From: an uncultured Candidatus Peregrinibacteria bacterium
GTDB lineage: Bacteria; Patescibacteriota; Gracilibacteria; Peribacterales; Peribacteraceae
Assembly (NCBI GenBank): GCA_937863435.1
Contig: CALMES010000106.1
Coordinates: forward strand, 1-64,000
Direction of reading: 5' to 3'
Length of the DNA: 64,000 nucleotides
The stretch's first letter is position 1; each line of letters begins with the position of its first letter. Below, in pieces: positions 33,377-41,686 of the stretch. The translations under genes and the position numbers were made by a program. The notes beneath the pieces were generated by a model, which was not told where the DNA came from, made no database searches, and was given only the letters and a program-made list of their open reading frames with translations.

Positions 33377-34709
33377 GTTTCTGTTTCTGTGAATCCATCA
33401 CCAATCCAGCGCTCAGAAACAGCGTCTGCATCATTTGTGTGACAATGTATGCGATTGCCAATGCGTAGATGCCGTAGGAATGCACGAGCAGGTAACCGGA
33501 CGTGATGCCGCACGCAGCACTCAGGGCTGTGGTGAGTGCCGGAATGAGCGTATTTTTCATGGAATAGAACGCCCGCAGCAGAATGTGATTGACGCTTTCA
33601 AACGGCACAGCGAGTGCGTAGATCATGAGCGCTACCTGAAATGTACCGCTGACAGGCGGATGCAAATGCAGCATCCATGCGGCAACAGAGGTGAGCAGAA
33701 CCATCGCAATGGCGCCGGGAATGGTGAGGGCCAAGTTCATCCAGATCCCCTTCTGCACATAGTTCCAGAACTGCTTTTTTTCGCCTTTGGCATGCGCCTG
33801 GCCAAGGAGGGAGAAAACCGATTGCGCGATGGCGATGCCGGCAATACCGGGAATAACGGATTCGAAGTTGCTGGCAAACTGATTGATGGCGACCACTCCG
33901 TTGCCAAGGCCGGAGCCGAGTCTGTCGATCAGCAGTAATTGCAACTGGAGCGCGCCAAGGGCCATCATGCGCGGAATAATCAGCCAGCCCATTTGTGCGA
34001 CATCGGCATGGAGAATGCCGGTTGTGGGAAGCATGAACTTAAAACCGGTCTGGAATGCGCCAAACAATCTGCCGATAATGTATAAAATGGTGCCGATCAA
34101 TGTGCCGTACATGGCGCCGATTGGACCAAAAACAGGTGTCAGGAAATAAATACCGCCAATGGTTCCAAGCGCCCAGATAATCGGTGTGATGCCGTAGATC
34201 CAGTATTTCTGAACGGCAATGAGATATTGCCCCAGCGTGTTGCCCAGAACAAACAGTGCGTTTGTCAGGAGTGCAAAGCGGCCGAATTGAATGTAGAGCT
34301 GCAAGCTGGGCCCGGTGAATTTCACCATATGCGGAGCGATCCACGGGAAGAAAATGCCGGCAAGCAGCACCATGACGCCAAATGCTGATCCGAAGATAAC
34401 CAGAATGCTGCAGGTGACCCTGTTCATCTCATCGCGTTTGTCATGGGCCAGGTGGCTTGCCAGAAACGGGACCAAAATGACGCTCAGCGAGCTCATGACA
34501 AACAGCTGAAACAGCAGATCACTCGGACGAAAAGCGGCAATATAGACAGAGGCCACGCCAATGGGGTCATTCTGAAGAGGGAACATGACCGAAAACGCCC
34601 TGTCGCGCAGAAATCCGCAGATAGACGCGGCAAACTGTGTAATTGCCAGTACCAGCGCACCGCCGGCGATTCTCTTTTGTGACAGTAAGGGCAGGAAGAA
34701 TTTTTTCAT
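33336..34709 (-). CDS. murJ: Lipid II flippase MurJ
   Basis: Multi-spanning membrane protein of the MviN/MurJ family that flips lipid II for peptidoglycan synthesis. The 457 residues contain about 13-14 membrane segments, the N-terminal GFLRDRAFSVMFP and AFRPSDLLFQLFV blocks that mark MurJ (RD and the central-cavity Arg), and repeated LxxGG/PxxxGAMYGT patterns. The last residues (RITNLELRSTNLS) are encoded by the periodic repeat at 33324-33376, so the natural C-terminus probably lies a few residues earlier. It is divergent from purL. Confidence 0.93.
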   Translation of the reverse strand: MKKFFLPLLSQKRIAGGALVLAITQFAASICGFLRDRAFSVMFPLQNDPIGVASVYIAAFRPSDLLFQLFVMSSLSVILVPFLASHLAHDKRDEMNRVTCSILVIFGSAFGVMVLLAGIFFPWIAPHMVKFTGPSLQLYIQFGRFALLTNALFVLGNTLGQYLIAVQKYWIYGITPIIWALGTIGGIYFLTPVFGPIGAMYGTLIGTILYIIGRLFGAFQTGFKFMLPTTGILHADVAQMGWLIIPRMMALGALQLQLLLIDRLGSGLGNGVVAINQFASNFESVIPGIAGIAIAQSVFSLLGQAHAKGEKKQFWNYVQKGIWMNLALTIPGAIAMVLLTSVAAWMLHLHPPVSGTFQVALMIYALAVPFESVNHILLRAFYSMKNTLIPALTTALSAACGITSGYLLVHSYGIYALAIAYIVTQMMQTLFLSAGLVMDSQKQKRITNLELRSTNLS

Positions 34710-34750
34710 TGCGTTGAGTGTAGCGATAGATCTGACAGAGTTCGAGTGAA

Positions 34751-34829
34751 GGGTAAGGCGCGTAGTGTGAGTAAGGCGAGTAATAGCAGTTTTTACCCAT
34801 CTTACACGCTTTACGCACTTTACCTTTTT
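34751..34829. repeat. Period-9 inverted hairpin (GTAAGGCGA word), copy 2
   Basis: Left arm GTAAGGCGC GTAGTGTGA GTAAGGCGA GTAATAGCA; right arm TTACCCATC TTACACGCT TTACGCACT TTACC. The phasing is exact. It lies in the murJ-purL divergent spacer, so it cannot be a simple terminator for either gene. Confidence 0.85.
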
Positions 34830-34852
34830 CTTCTTTCTGCTATTTTTCCCTT

Positions 34853-37303
34853 ATGCCTCCCTCCCCCACTCTCCCGTTTGCCACCATGACCGATGATGAG
34901 GTGAGGGCTGCGCTTGCAAAGCACAGAATCGGGCTTACCGTTGAGGAAGCACGCAAGGTGCAGGAAATGCTGGGCCGCGCGCCGACTCTTACCGAAGCGA
35001 CTATTTGGGGTATTCAGGGAAGCGAGCATTGCAGCTACAAGTCCAGTCGGCGTTTTCTCAAGCAATTTGTCACCGACAGCTCGCATGTCATTTTAGGGCC
35101 AAAAGAAGACAGCGGCATTGTGGCTATTACAGATGGGCCTAAGGGCAAGCGCTGGGGCATTGTCATCAGTCATGAATCGCATAACAAGCCATCGCAACTT
35201 GTCCCCTACGAAGGATCGGCTACGGGTGTTGGCGGTTGCGTGCGCGACGTGGTCTGTATGGGTGCGCGCGTCATTGGCGCACTCGATAACCTGCGACTGG
35301 GCGATCTGCAGACGCAGGAAACAAGATCGATCGCATCCGAAGTCGTGCGTGGTATTGCCGGTTATGGCAATCCGCTGGGTATTCCGAACCTGGGCGGCGA
35401 CGCCATTTTCGATGCCGCTTACAACAAGCAGTGTCTTGTGAACGTCGTGGTTGTCGGTCTTATGCGCGAGGACGAAATCATCCATAGTTACGCGCAGAAA
35501 GAAGCGGGTAAAGCCGGCTACGACATCATCATTGTTGGCAAGGCAACCGATCGCAGCGGATTCGGCGGCGCGTCGTTTGCCAGCGTCACCATCAAAGAAG
35601 AAGACAGCGAGCGCAATACTGGCGCTGTGCAGGAGCCAAACCCGTTCCTCGAACGTCACTTACTCGCTTCCAGCTACGCGCTGTTCGACAAACTGGCGAA
35701 GGAAGGAAATCTCGACAAAGTGAGCTTCAAAGACCTGGGAGCCGGCGGCGTGGTGTGTGCATCGGTCGAACAAGTGGCACCAGTTGGTATGGGTGCGATT
35801 GTGGATCTCGACAAGCTCCATAAGGCGATCACCGATTTGCCGGCCGAAGTGGCAGCCTGCGCTGAAACACAGGAGCGTTTCTGCTGGATTTGTCATCCGA
35901 GTCTTACAGCCGATATTCTTCGTCATTATAACGAGGTATGGGATTTGCCGAATGTGGCCGAAGGTGCGGCGGCAACGGTTGTCGGAAAGGTGACGGAAGA
36001 CGATACCTACACTCTTCTCAGTAAAGGAGAGAAAGTGTGTTCGGCTCGCAGCGAAGACATTACCTCCGGTTTGCAGTACGTTCGCCCGACCAAAGATCCG
36101 CAGAAAACATTTACCGAACCATCCATCACGTACGCCGATGGGTCAGTCAGTGTTGCCGGAAAAAAGCTCTCAATCGAAGAAATTTTTATGGGAATGATCG
36201 GGCAGCCAACGCATGCGAGCAAGGCCGATATCTTCAAGCATTACGATAAAAATATTATCGGTAATAGCGTCATAGAAGCCGGTGAGGCAGACGCGACAGT
36301 CATTCAGCCGCTGCGCGATATTGCCCGCTATATCTCCGAAGAAGGGCATCCGTCGTGGGAGCTTTCCGATGCCGATGCCAAAGTCGGCGTCGCACTCGCA
36401 TCTGGTGGAAACGGTCGCTACGGTCGCATTTCCCCGTACTTGCAGGGGGTCAATGCCGTTACCGAAAATATCTCGAACATTGCCGCCGTCGGGGCCACTC
36501 CACGCGCGCTTTCCGATTGTCTCAACTATGGTAATCCGGAAATTCCGGAGCAGCTCTGGGCACTGGAGCAGGGCGTGAAAGGTATTGCAGATGCGGCGAA
36601 AGCCATTGCGCTCGACGGTGAAGCTGTGCCTGTCATCAGCGGCAACGTCAGTTTGTACAATGGCGGCATCGATCCAAGCGGCGTTGTGTGTTGTATCGGC
36701 GTGATGCCGGATGCGCAGAAAGCGATTACCATGCAGCTGAAGAACACCGGCTCTCAGTTGCTCCTCCTTGGTAAGCGCAAAGACGAATGCGGCGGTTCTG
36801 CGTATTACGATGTCCTGGAGAAGCTTACTCAAGGCGCACCCGACAGCCTGCTTGGGAAGAATGTCCCGACGCCGGATTTTGCGATGCTCAGTTCTCAGCT
36901 TAAGTTCATGCGTGATGCCATCGGATCATCCCTCCTCCTTGCTGCTCACGATATTTCGGAAGGCGGACTGCTCCTCGCTCTGTACGAAATGACCCTTCCA
37001 CAGCGCAAGTGTGGCGGAAAGATTGGTTTGCAGATTGATATTGCATCGATTATGGATTCACTGCGTATCGACACAGCTCTGTTTTCCGAGACAGGCGGGT
37101 TCGTTCTGGAAGTAGCATCCGATAAAGCGGCTGAGGTCATGAAACTGGCGCAGGGACATGGCTGCACGCTCCTGGAACTTGGGAAGACAGTGGCAGAGCC
37201 ATCGCTGAAGATTGTATCGGGAGCAAGCCAGATTCTCGACCTTTCGTTTGCGAAAATGCGCGCGGTTTGGGAGAATGCGCTGTCGAAGGCGTTACGCAAG
37301 TGA
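34853..37303 (+). CDS. purL: Phosphoribosylformylglycinamidine synthase subunit PurL
   Basis: Synthetase subunit making FGAM from FGAR, ATP and ammonia in purine synthesis. An 816-residue protein of the small-PurL type: early GRAPTLTEATIWGIQGSEHCSYKSS, the SHNKPSQLVPYEGSATGVGG glycine-rich block, GGDAIFDAAYN, and the mirrored second half with LASGGNGRYGRISPYLQG, LSDCLNYGNPE and AHDISEGGLLLALYEM. It is a little longer than the usual 720-750. ATG 34886 (MTDDEVRAALAKHR) is an alternative start. No purS, purQ or other pur genes are near, so ammonia delivery must be encoded elsewhere or the pathway is partial. Confidence 0.95.
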   Translation: MPPSPTLPFATMTDDEVRAALAKHRIGLTVEEARKVQEMLGRAPTLTEATIWGIQGSEHCSYKSSRRFLKQFVTDSSHVILGPKEDSGIVAITDGPKGKRWGIVISHESHNKPSQLVPYEGSATGVGGCVRDVVCMGARVIGALDNLRLGDLQTQETRSIASEVVRGIAGYGNPLGIPNLGGDAIFDAAYNKQCLVNVVVVGLMREDEIIHSYAQKEAGKAGYDIIIVGKATDRSGFGGASFASVTIKEEDSERNTGAVQEPNPFLERHLLASSYALFDKLAKEGNLDKVSFKDLGAGGVVCASVEQVAPVGMGAIVDLDKLHKAITDLPAEVAACAETQERFCWICHPSLTADILRHYNEVWDLPNVAEGAAATVVGKVTEDDTYTLLSKGEKVCSARSEDITSGLQYVRPTKDPQKTFTEPSITYADGSVSVAGKKLSIEEIFMGMIGQPTHASKADIFKHYDKNIIGNSVIEAGEADATVIQPLRDIARYISEEGHPSWELSDADAKVGVALASGGNGRYGRISPYLQGVNAVTENISNIAAVGATPRALSDCLNYGNPEIPEQLWALEQGVKGIADAAKAIALDGEAVPVISGNVSLYNGGIDPSGVVCCIGVMPDAQKAITMQLKNTGSQLLLLGKRKDECGGSAYYDVLEKLTQGAPDSLLGKNVPTPDFAMLSSQLKFMRDAIGSSLLLAAHDISEGGLLLALYEMTLPQRKCGGKIGLQIDIASIMDSLRIDTALFSETGGFVLEVASDKAAEVMKLAQGHGCTLLELGKTVAEPSLKIVSGASQILDLSFAKMRAVWENALSKALRK

Positions 37304-37340
37304 GCCTTCCTGTCCTGCAACACTTCCTTCCGCCCTTCTC

Positions 37341-38072
37341 ATGCGCCTGATCCGCCCGCTTTCCGTCAGTGTTTTCTGTGCAGGTTTTTTCGTTGCCGGA
37401 TTCATGCAGATTCCGTCGGCTCATGCAGAGCTGCAGGCGTCAGTTCAGATTGAGCAGCTGTCACCCGCTACCCTGGGGTCCTGGACATTTTTCTCGGCCA
37501 GCAATTCGACCAAAAGCAGCAAGGACAAAGGAGTTGATCCCAAGCGAACGGCATTTTCCATCAAGGAATTCGGAACCGTGACTCTCGCCGCCAAGCTCCC
37601 GGCAGGCATGAAGAGCACCATTTCGATTTTCCGCAACGGAACGCTTTCCAGCAGCAAGGACACGACGCAGGTCACCATGAACCTGTATCCCAATGACACG
37701 GTTCGTTTTGTGATCAAATACAGTTACTCCAATGTCGGGACATTCGGCGTTACATCCAATCCGACGGGTGCCCCTTTGACGCTCAAAGGCCCCGATGGAT
37801 TTGTCGCGAAAGCCAAAGCACCCTACACGTTTACCAATTTACCGGCCGGAAAATATACGATTGTGGCGGATGCCATCAGCGGCTGTTTCACTTCTCCGCC
37901 GTACAACCGCAATATCGAGCAGGACAAGCGTGTGACCATTCATATTGATCTGCCCTGCACCGCAAAATCCGATGCAGATGCCGCCGTGGATACTTCGCGA
38001 TTGTCCAAGCGCGCCATTCAGGAAGCAGCAAGACTGCGCGAGGCACTGAGAGCTGCCAAAAAAGGGAGTTGA
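37341..38072 (+). CDS. Exported beta-rich protein of unknown function
   Basis: A 243-residue protein with a signal peptide (residues 1-32, SVFCAGFFVAGFMQIPSAHAE), a beta-rich body with an Ig-like or carboxypeptidase-regulatory-like domain (FTNLPAGKYTIVADAISGCF, typical of the NLPAGxYTV strand), one Cys pair (SGCFTS, DLPCTA), and a basic helical C-terminal tail (SRLSKRAIQEAARLREALRAAKK). I do not recognise the family. ATG 37341 is chosen for the signal peptide and the pyrimidine-rich leader (cttccgcccttctc). It follows purL by 37 bases. Confidence 0.8.
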   Translation: MRLIRPLSVSVFCAGFFVAGFMQIPSAHAELQASVQIEQLSPATLGSWTFFSASNSTKSSKDKGVDPKRTAFSIKEFGTVTLAAKLPAGMKSTISIFRNGTLSSSKDTTQVTMNLYPNDTVRFVIKYSYSNVGTFGVTSNPTGAPLTLKGPDGFVAKAKAPYTFTNLPAGKYTIVADAISGCFTSPPYNRNIEQDKRVTIHIDLPCTAKSDADAAVDTSRLSKRAIQEAARLREALRAAKKGS

Positions 38073-38094
38073 TCGATCGAATCGCGAAGCACGA

Positions 38095-38130
38095 AGATTA
38101 TCCGCAGCCGCGACACTGCGTCCCGGGCTG
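38095..38130. repeat. GC-rich REP-like palindrome, copy 2
   Basis: GATTATCCGCAGCCGCGACA followed by CTGCGTCCCGGGC, a near copy of 4598-4632, downstream of the exported protein gene and before the convergent murC. Confidence 0.6.
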
Positions 38131-38191
38131 GATCAATCTATACATGTTCAGCCGCGCCAGGCATGGCACTCCGCTTGATGAGGTTAATTTT

Positions 38192-39469
38192 TTACTTCGT
38201 CATCTTCTCTGCCAGACTCGAGATATTGCCGGCTCCCATCACAATCAGTAAATCATTCGGTTGCAGGACGGATGTTCGCAGCAACGTCTTTGCTTCCTGG
38301 AGCGCTGAGGCATTGATCACCTGGCAATTGCTTTTGGCATGAATTTCTTTTCCGAGCGTGACGGGATCTGCCTGGGCTTTTTCGGTGTCCGGACGGGCGT
38401 CGTAAATGCCGGCCAGAAGAAGCACATCGGTATCTTTGAAAGCGGTGGTAAATTCGTCCCACAGTCGCAAGGTGCGATCGTGCGTGTGGGGTTGAAACAC
38501 GGTAACGAGTCGGTGGTCGGGGTACGCGCCGCGCAATGCGGCGAGAGTAGCCCGGATTTCGGTCGGGTGATGGGCGTAGTCATCGATAATCTCGATGCCG
38601 TTTGTCGTTTTGCCGCGCTTTTCCATGCGTCGCCAGGTGCCGCTGTAGCCGGCAAGTGACTGCTTTGCCGCAGCCGCATCGAGGTGCAGGTGCTCGGCAA
38701 GTGCCAGCGCGAGCTGCGCGTTTTGCTGCATGTGCAAGCCTGGTGTGCCGAGCGGAACAAGCGGCTGCATATCGGCATTCATCAGCTTTTTCTTGGCCTG
38801 CTGAATGATGGCAACCGACTGTGCATCGTTGCCATGGGCAATCACCGGCTGAGAATCCGGGAGCTTTTCGACAAATTCGACGAATGCTTGGGCATACTCT
38901 TCGTAGGTGGGATACGCATCGTAGTGATCGCCGTCGGCGTTCGTCAGCAAAATGATATGAGGCGATAAAAAATGGAATGAACGACGGTATTCACACGACT
39001 CCACCACCCACAGGTTCCCCTTTCCCTTGCGCCAGTTGCGACCGCCAAGTTCGCGCATTTTGGTACCGACAACGACATTGGGATCCTTGCCGGCATCCAT
39101 CAGCATTTTGGCCACCATAGCGGTTGTCGAGGACTTGCCGTGCGTGCCGCAGATACAAATCAAATCTGTCCCGGCTGTCATGTCGCCCAGTGCCCTGAAA
39201 TACGATATCTGCCTTACTCCCCTTTCGGTTGCAATTGTTCTTTCCGGCGCAGATGCGGGAATTGCTTCGGAGTACACCAGCAAATCGCATTTCTCTGGAA
39301 ACGCGCTGCCATCCTGCGCAAGACTCACCTGAATTCTCTGAGATCTTAGATCATCAAGCAATACAGAATCGTTTTTATCACTGCCGGATACCGTATGGCC
39401 AGCCGCATTCATGTGGGCTGCATATGCCGACAGGCCAATGCCGCCGATACCGCTGCAATGGATAATCAT
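38192..39469 (-). CDS. murC: UDP-N-acetylmuramate--L-alanine ligase
   Basis: ATP-dependent Mur ligase adding L-Ala to UDP-MurNAc in the cytoplasm. The 425-residue protein begins with the UDP-binding HCSGIGGIGLSAYAAHM, has the ATP P-loop CGTHGKSSTTAMVAKML, LLTNADGDHYD, and the C-terminal YAHHPTEIRATLAALR and FQPHTHDRTLRLWDEF blocks. All motifs intact. It starts 5 bases from a period-7 hairpin, with the FtsB-like gene divergent on the other side. Confidence 0.96.
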   Translation of the reverse strand: MIIHCSGIGGIGLSAYAAHMNAAGHTVSGSDKNDSVLLDDLRSQRIQVSLAQDGSAFPEKCDLLVYSEAIPASAPERTIATERGVRQISYFRALGDMTAGTDLICICGTHGKSSTTAMVAKMLMDAGKDPNVVVGTKMRELGGRNWRKGKGNLWVVESCEYRRSFHFLSPHIILLTNADGDHYDAYPTYEEYAQAFVEFVEKLPDSQPVIAHGNDAQSVAIIQQAKKKLMNADMQPLVPLGTPGLHMQQNAQLALALAEHLHLDAAAAKQSLAGYSGTWRRMEKRGKTTNGIEIIDDYAHHPTEIRATLAALRGAYPDHRLVTVFQPHTHDRTLRLWDEFTTAFKDTDVLLLAGIYDARPDTEKAQADPVTLGKEIHAKSNCQVINASALQEAKTLLRTSVLQPNDLLIVMGAGNISSLAEKMTK

Positions 39470-39474
39470 GCTGT

Positions 39475-39570
39475 AAATGTAGAATGTAAAATGTAGAATG
39501 TAAAATTTTTATATGTGTTGATCGCAGATTATCAATAATTTTCAATTTTACATTCTCAATTTTACATTAC
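39475..39570. repeat. Period-7 inverted hairpin (GTAGAAT/GTAAAAT word)
   Basis: Left arm AAATGTA GAATGTA AAATGTA GAATGTA AAATTTT; right arm TTTTCAA TTTTACA TTCTCAA TTTTACA TTAC. Perfect 7-base phasing. It lies in the divergent murC-FtsB-like spacer, over both predicted promoters. Confidence 0.85.
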
Positions 39571-39579
39571 TATAGACTC

Positions 39580-40023
39580 ATGTCATACCACGAGGTTGCG
39601 CCGTTTCCCAAACGTTTAACGATTATGATCGGTTTGTTTGTGGTGGGCGGTATGGCGTTCGGATTGGCGCTTTCGTATTATAAAAACACGCTGTTTGACC
39701 AGCAGCTGATTGCCATGCAGGAGCACAACGACCAGCTGAAGATGCAGATCGATAAAGGGTACGGTGATCTGGAGTACTATAATTCGCTCCAGTATAAGGA
39801 TAAGTATGCCAAGGAGAACATGGGACTTGTGAACAACGGGGAGAAAGTGCTGATTATAACGCATGGCATTCAGCCTGTTGTGTATGCCAAAAACCAGGAG
39901 CTGACACCCGAGGAGAAAGTTGCGGTTTACGAGGAGAACTTGCGTAATATCTCAACGATTGACCACTGGATGCTGTACCTTTTTCATCGCGAGAAAATTG
40001 ATGATTTGAAGAATAGGAGTTGA
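39580..40023 (+). CDS. FtsB/DivIC-like septum protein
   Basis: A 147-residue single-pass protein: short N-terminal tail, one membrane segment (residues about 12-33), then a coiled coil (FDQQLIAMQEHNDQLKMQI) and the FtsB/DivIC-type ending YAKENMGLVNNGEKVLII (family: AREEYGLVKPGEI-YI). Members bridge FtsL and FtsQ in the divisome. About 50 more residues follow, which are not typical. The -10-like TACTAT (39568-39573) sits 6 bases before the ATG. Divergent from murC. Confidence 0.75.
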   Translation: MSYHEVAPFPKRLTIMIGLFVVGGMAFGLALSYYKNTLFDQQLIAMQEHNDQLKMQIDKGYGDLEYYNSLQYKDKYAKENMGLVNNGEKVLIITHGIQPVVYAKNQELTPEEKVAVYEENLRNISTIDHWMLYLFHREKIDDLKNRS

Positions 40024-40079
40024 TTTTGTCCTTTCAGAATTGCATTTGCGCGGAACACAAGGCATACTGGGCGCCTCGA

Positions 40080-40156
40080 CGCGGGATGGAGCAGCCCGGT
40101 AGCTCGCCAGGCTCATAACCTGGAGGTCGCAGGTTCAAATCCTGCTCCCGCAACCA
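40080..40156 (+). tRNA. Initiator tRNA-Met (anticodon CAT)
   Basis: Cloverleaf with CGCGGGA/TCCCGCA acceptor and the C1-A72 mismatch that marks initiators, GGAGCAGCCCGGTAGCTC D arm, anticodon loop CTCATAA, T arm GCAGG-TTCAAAT-CCTGC, CCA encoded. The anticodon stem is CCAGG/CCTGG, so only two of the three usual G-C pairs are next to the loop. Confidence 0.95.
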
Positions 40157-40331
40157 CGTAAAGCCGCTGCGCGGCCACGTGGCGCAGCCAATCGGATCAG
40201 ACAATTACAGCATCAAGCAGGCTTTACGTGCCACGGGCGACGAAGTCGCTTTACGTGGCTTCTTGGGCGCGTTCACGTGGCACGGCCCTATAATCGCTTC
40301 GGCGCCACTGGCGCAGCCAACCGGATCGATT
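40157..40331. repeat. Complex direct and inverted repeats after tRNA-fMet
   Basis: GGCGCAGCCAATCGGATC at about 40181 recurs as GGCGCAGCCAACCGGATC at about 40310; between them the words GCTTTACGTG, ACGTGGC and their complements (CACGTAAAGC) recur four to five times. No gene is seen; the gap to rpmA (40157-40460) also holds a period-7 hairpin and the rpmA promoter. Confidence 0.55.
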
Positions 40332-40410
40332 TCGAATGACGAATCTCGAAGTACGAATGACGCGAATTGTTGATCGTAATTCGTAATTCGTGCCTCGTAC
40401 TTCGCATCCG
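40332..40410. repeat. Period-7 inverted hairpin (CGAATGA/GTAATTC word)
   Basis: GAATGAC GAATCTC GAAGTAC GAATGAC, then GTAATTC GTAATTC GTGCCTC GTACTTC GCATCCG. Same word family as 33324-33376. Confidence 0.8.
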
Positions 40411-40423
40411 GCTCTATTTTATC

Positions 40424-40451
40424 TTGCAAACCGCTCTGACATCCCTATAAT
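40424..40451 (+). promoter_or_regulatory. Promoter of rpmA, predicted leaderless
   Basis: TTGCAA at 40424-40429, a 16-base spacer and a perfect TATAAT at 40446-40451; the ATG follows after 9 bases. Confidence 0.7.
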
Positions 40452-40460
40452 GCCTCCGCT

Positions 40461-40742
40461 ATGGCAACAAAAAAGGCCGGCGGGTCTACGCAAAACGGCA
40501 GAGATAGTTGGTCCAAACGACGTGGCGTAAAGCGCCACGACGGAGAGGTCGTCAATGCCGGAGAGGTTCTTATTCGTCAGAAAGGCTTCTGGTATCGTCC
40601 CGGTGACAATGTCTACGTTGCCAAGGACTGGACGATTCATGCTGAAATTCCAGGCAAAGTCTTCTTTCTCAAGAAGCGTGTTGAAAAGTTCAACGGCAAG
40701 CGCGAAATGGCGACGATCGTCGGTGTCAAAGCTGCTGCGTAA
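40461..40742 (+). CDS. rpmA: 50S ribosomal protein L27
   Basis: Large-subunit protein near the peptidyl-transferase centre. The 93-residue sequence has KKAGGSTQNGRDSWSKRRGV and VLIRQKGFWYRPGDNVYVAKDWT, diverged from the common RQRGTKFHPGxNVGxGKDHT but with the same layout. No cleavable N-terminal extension. rplU, its usual partner, is not adjacent. Its own strong promoter and terminator make it a single-gene unit. Confidence 0.94.
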   Translation: MATKKAGGSTQNGRDSWSKRRGVKRHDGEVVNAGEVLIRQKGFWYRPGDNVYVAKDWTIHAEIPGKVFFLKKRVEKFNGKREMATIVGVKAAA

Positions 40743-40765
40743 GGTATTCATTCAATGTGATTTTC

Positions 40766-40790
40766 AAACGGTCCGAAAGGGCCGTTTTTA
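40766..40790. terminator. Rho-independent terminator after rpmA
   Basis: AAACGGTCC, loop GAAA, GGGCCGTTTTT. It ends at the stop codon of the convergent RhuM-like gene and has A and T runs on both sides. Confidence 0.88.
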
Positions 40791-41273
40791 TTTCTTTGCA
40801 ATCAACAGAGCTTTTTGCAGTGATGTTACTGCTTTTTCTAGTTCTTTTATGCGCATGGTCTGCTGTTCCTTTAAGCGTTTCTCGTTGATGGTAAACCCTT
40901 TCACGATGTGATTCTTCAGAATATTCGTTGCCCAGATGCGAAATTGGGTGCCTTGCTTGGATTTTACGCGATAACCGACGGAAATAATGGCATCCAGATT
41001 ATAATATTTTGTGTCATACATTTTGCCATCGGCGGCAGTTATCCGGAAATTCCGGATAACTGATTCTGGCTCTAACTCGCGCTCTTTGAAGATATTGCTG
41101 ATGTGTTCGGATACCGTGCGCACATCTTTACCGAAAATATCCGCCATCTGTTTCTGGGTGAGCCATACAGTTTCTTCCTGCAGGCGCACTTCCACTTTCG
41201 ATTTTCCTTTTACAGGCTCATAAACGATCACTTCTCCCATCGGATGAACGGTTTTATGGCGTAGTGCTGGCAT
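40788..41273 (-). CDS. RhuM-family protein, short form
   Basis: A 161-residue protein matching the N-terminal domain of the virulence RhuM family: VEVRLQEETVWLTQKQMADIFG, VRTVSEHISNIFKERELE, then KMYDTKYYNLDAIISVGYRV and QFRIWATNILKNHIVKGFTI, with a coiled-coil end. Full RhuM proteins are about twice as long, so this is either a short form or C-terminally truncated. It likely binds DNA; such genes often travel with toxin-antitoxin or phage-defence modules, but no partner is seen here. ATG 41240 is an alternative start. Confidence 0.82.
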   Translation of the reverse strand: MPALRHKTVHPMGEVIVYEPVKGKSKVEVRLQEETVWLTQKQMADIFGKDVRTVSEHISNIFKERELEPESVIRNFRITAADGKMYDTKYYNLDAIISVGYRVKSKQGTQFRIWATNILKNHIVKGFTINEKRLKEQQTMRIKELEKAVTSLQKALLIAKK

Positions 41274-41365
41274 GTATGCATGCTATCAGAACGACGAATA
41301 CGATGGTATTGCGGCTTTGTATTTTCTCTCGATGAATATTCTCTGCGTGCTATGCTACTGGCCAC

Positions 41366-41439
41366 GGGCGTGTAGCTCAGGTGGTTAGAGCTCAGGACTT
41401 ATAAACCTGCGGTCGGTGGTTCAAGTCCACCCACGCCCA
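41366..41439 (+). tRNA. tRNA-Ile with anticodon TAT
   Basis: Body is clearly tRNA-Ile type: GGGCGTG/CACGCCC acceptor, GCTC-AGGTGGTTA-GAGC D arm, T arm GGTGG-TTCAAGT-CCACC. The anticodon loop is CTTATAA, so the anticodon is TAT (reads AUA) and not the usual CAT modified by TilS. Base pair 31-39 is an A-A mismatch. CCA encoded at 41440-41442. TATGCT at 41351-41356 is its likely -10. Confidence 0.93.
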
Positions 41440-41686
41440 CCATTCGTTCAGGTTATATGCCACAGGCTTGGATTTATAGTGCATGTATGAATTGCTTTGG
41501 TTGGTAACTCATGTGGTGCCCGCGAAAGTATCGGTTGCACACTTGGGTACTGTTGACAAACAACGTGGAGCAGACGCCTGTGATTTACACCCGATTTACT
41601 TAACGATAAAGATAAGATTGCGAAGAATACTATCGGCTGGTCAATTGGCATGGTGCCTGCGAACATTCAGATCGAGCAATGATATT

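Noticed and set aside
32578-33513. Long minus-strand ORF of 311 residues
   Set aside because: Antisense to the exported protein 32638-33267 and crossing its terminator and the periodic repeat; no domain features.
41448-41666. Possible minus-strand ORF of 72 residues, or decayed gene in plus frames
   Set aside because: No start signal, family pattern or codon bias. Plus-strand frames show short protein-like stretches broken by stops, but nothing assignable. The stretch 41443-41686 is left without a feature.
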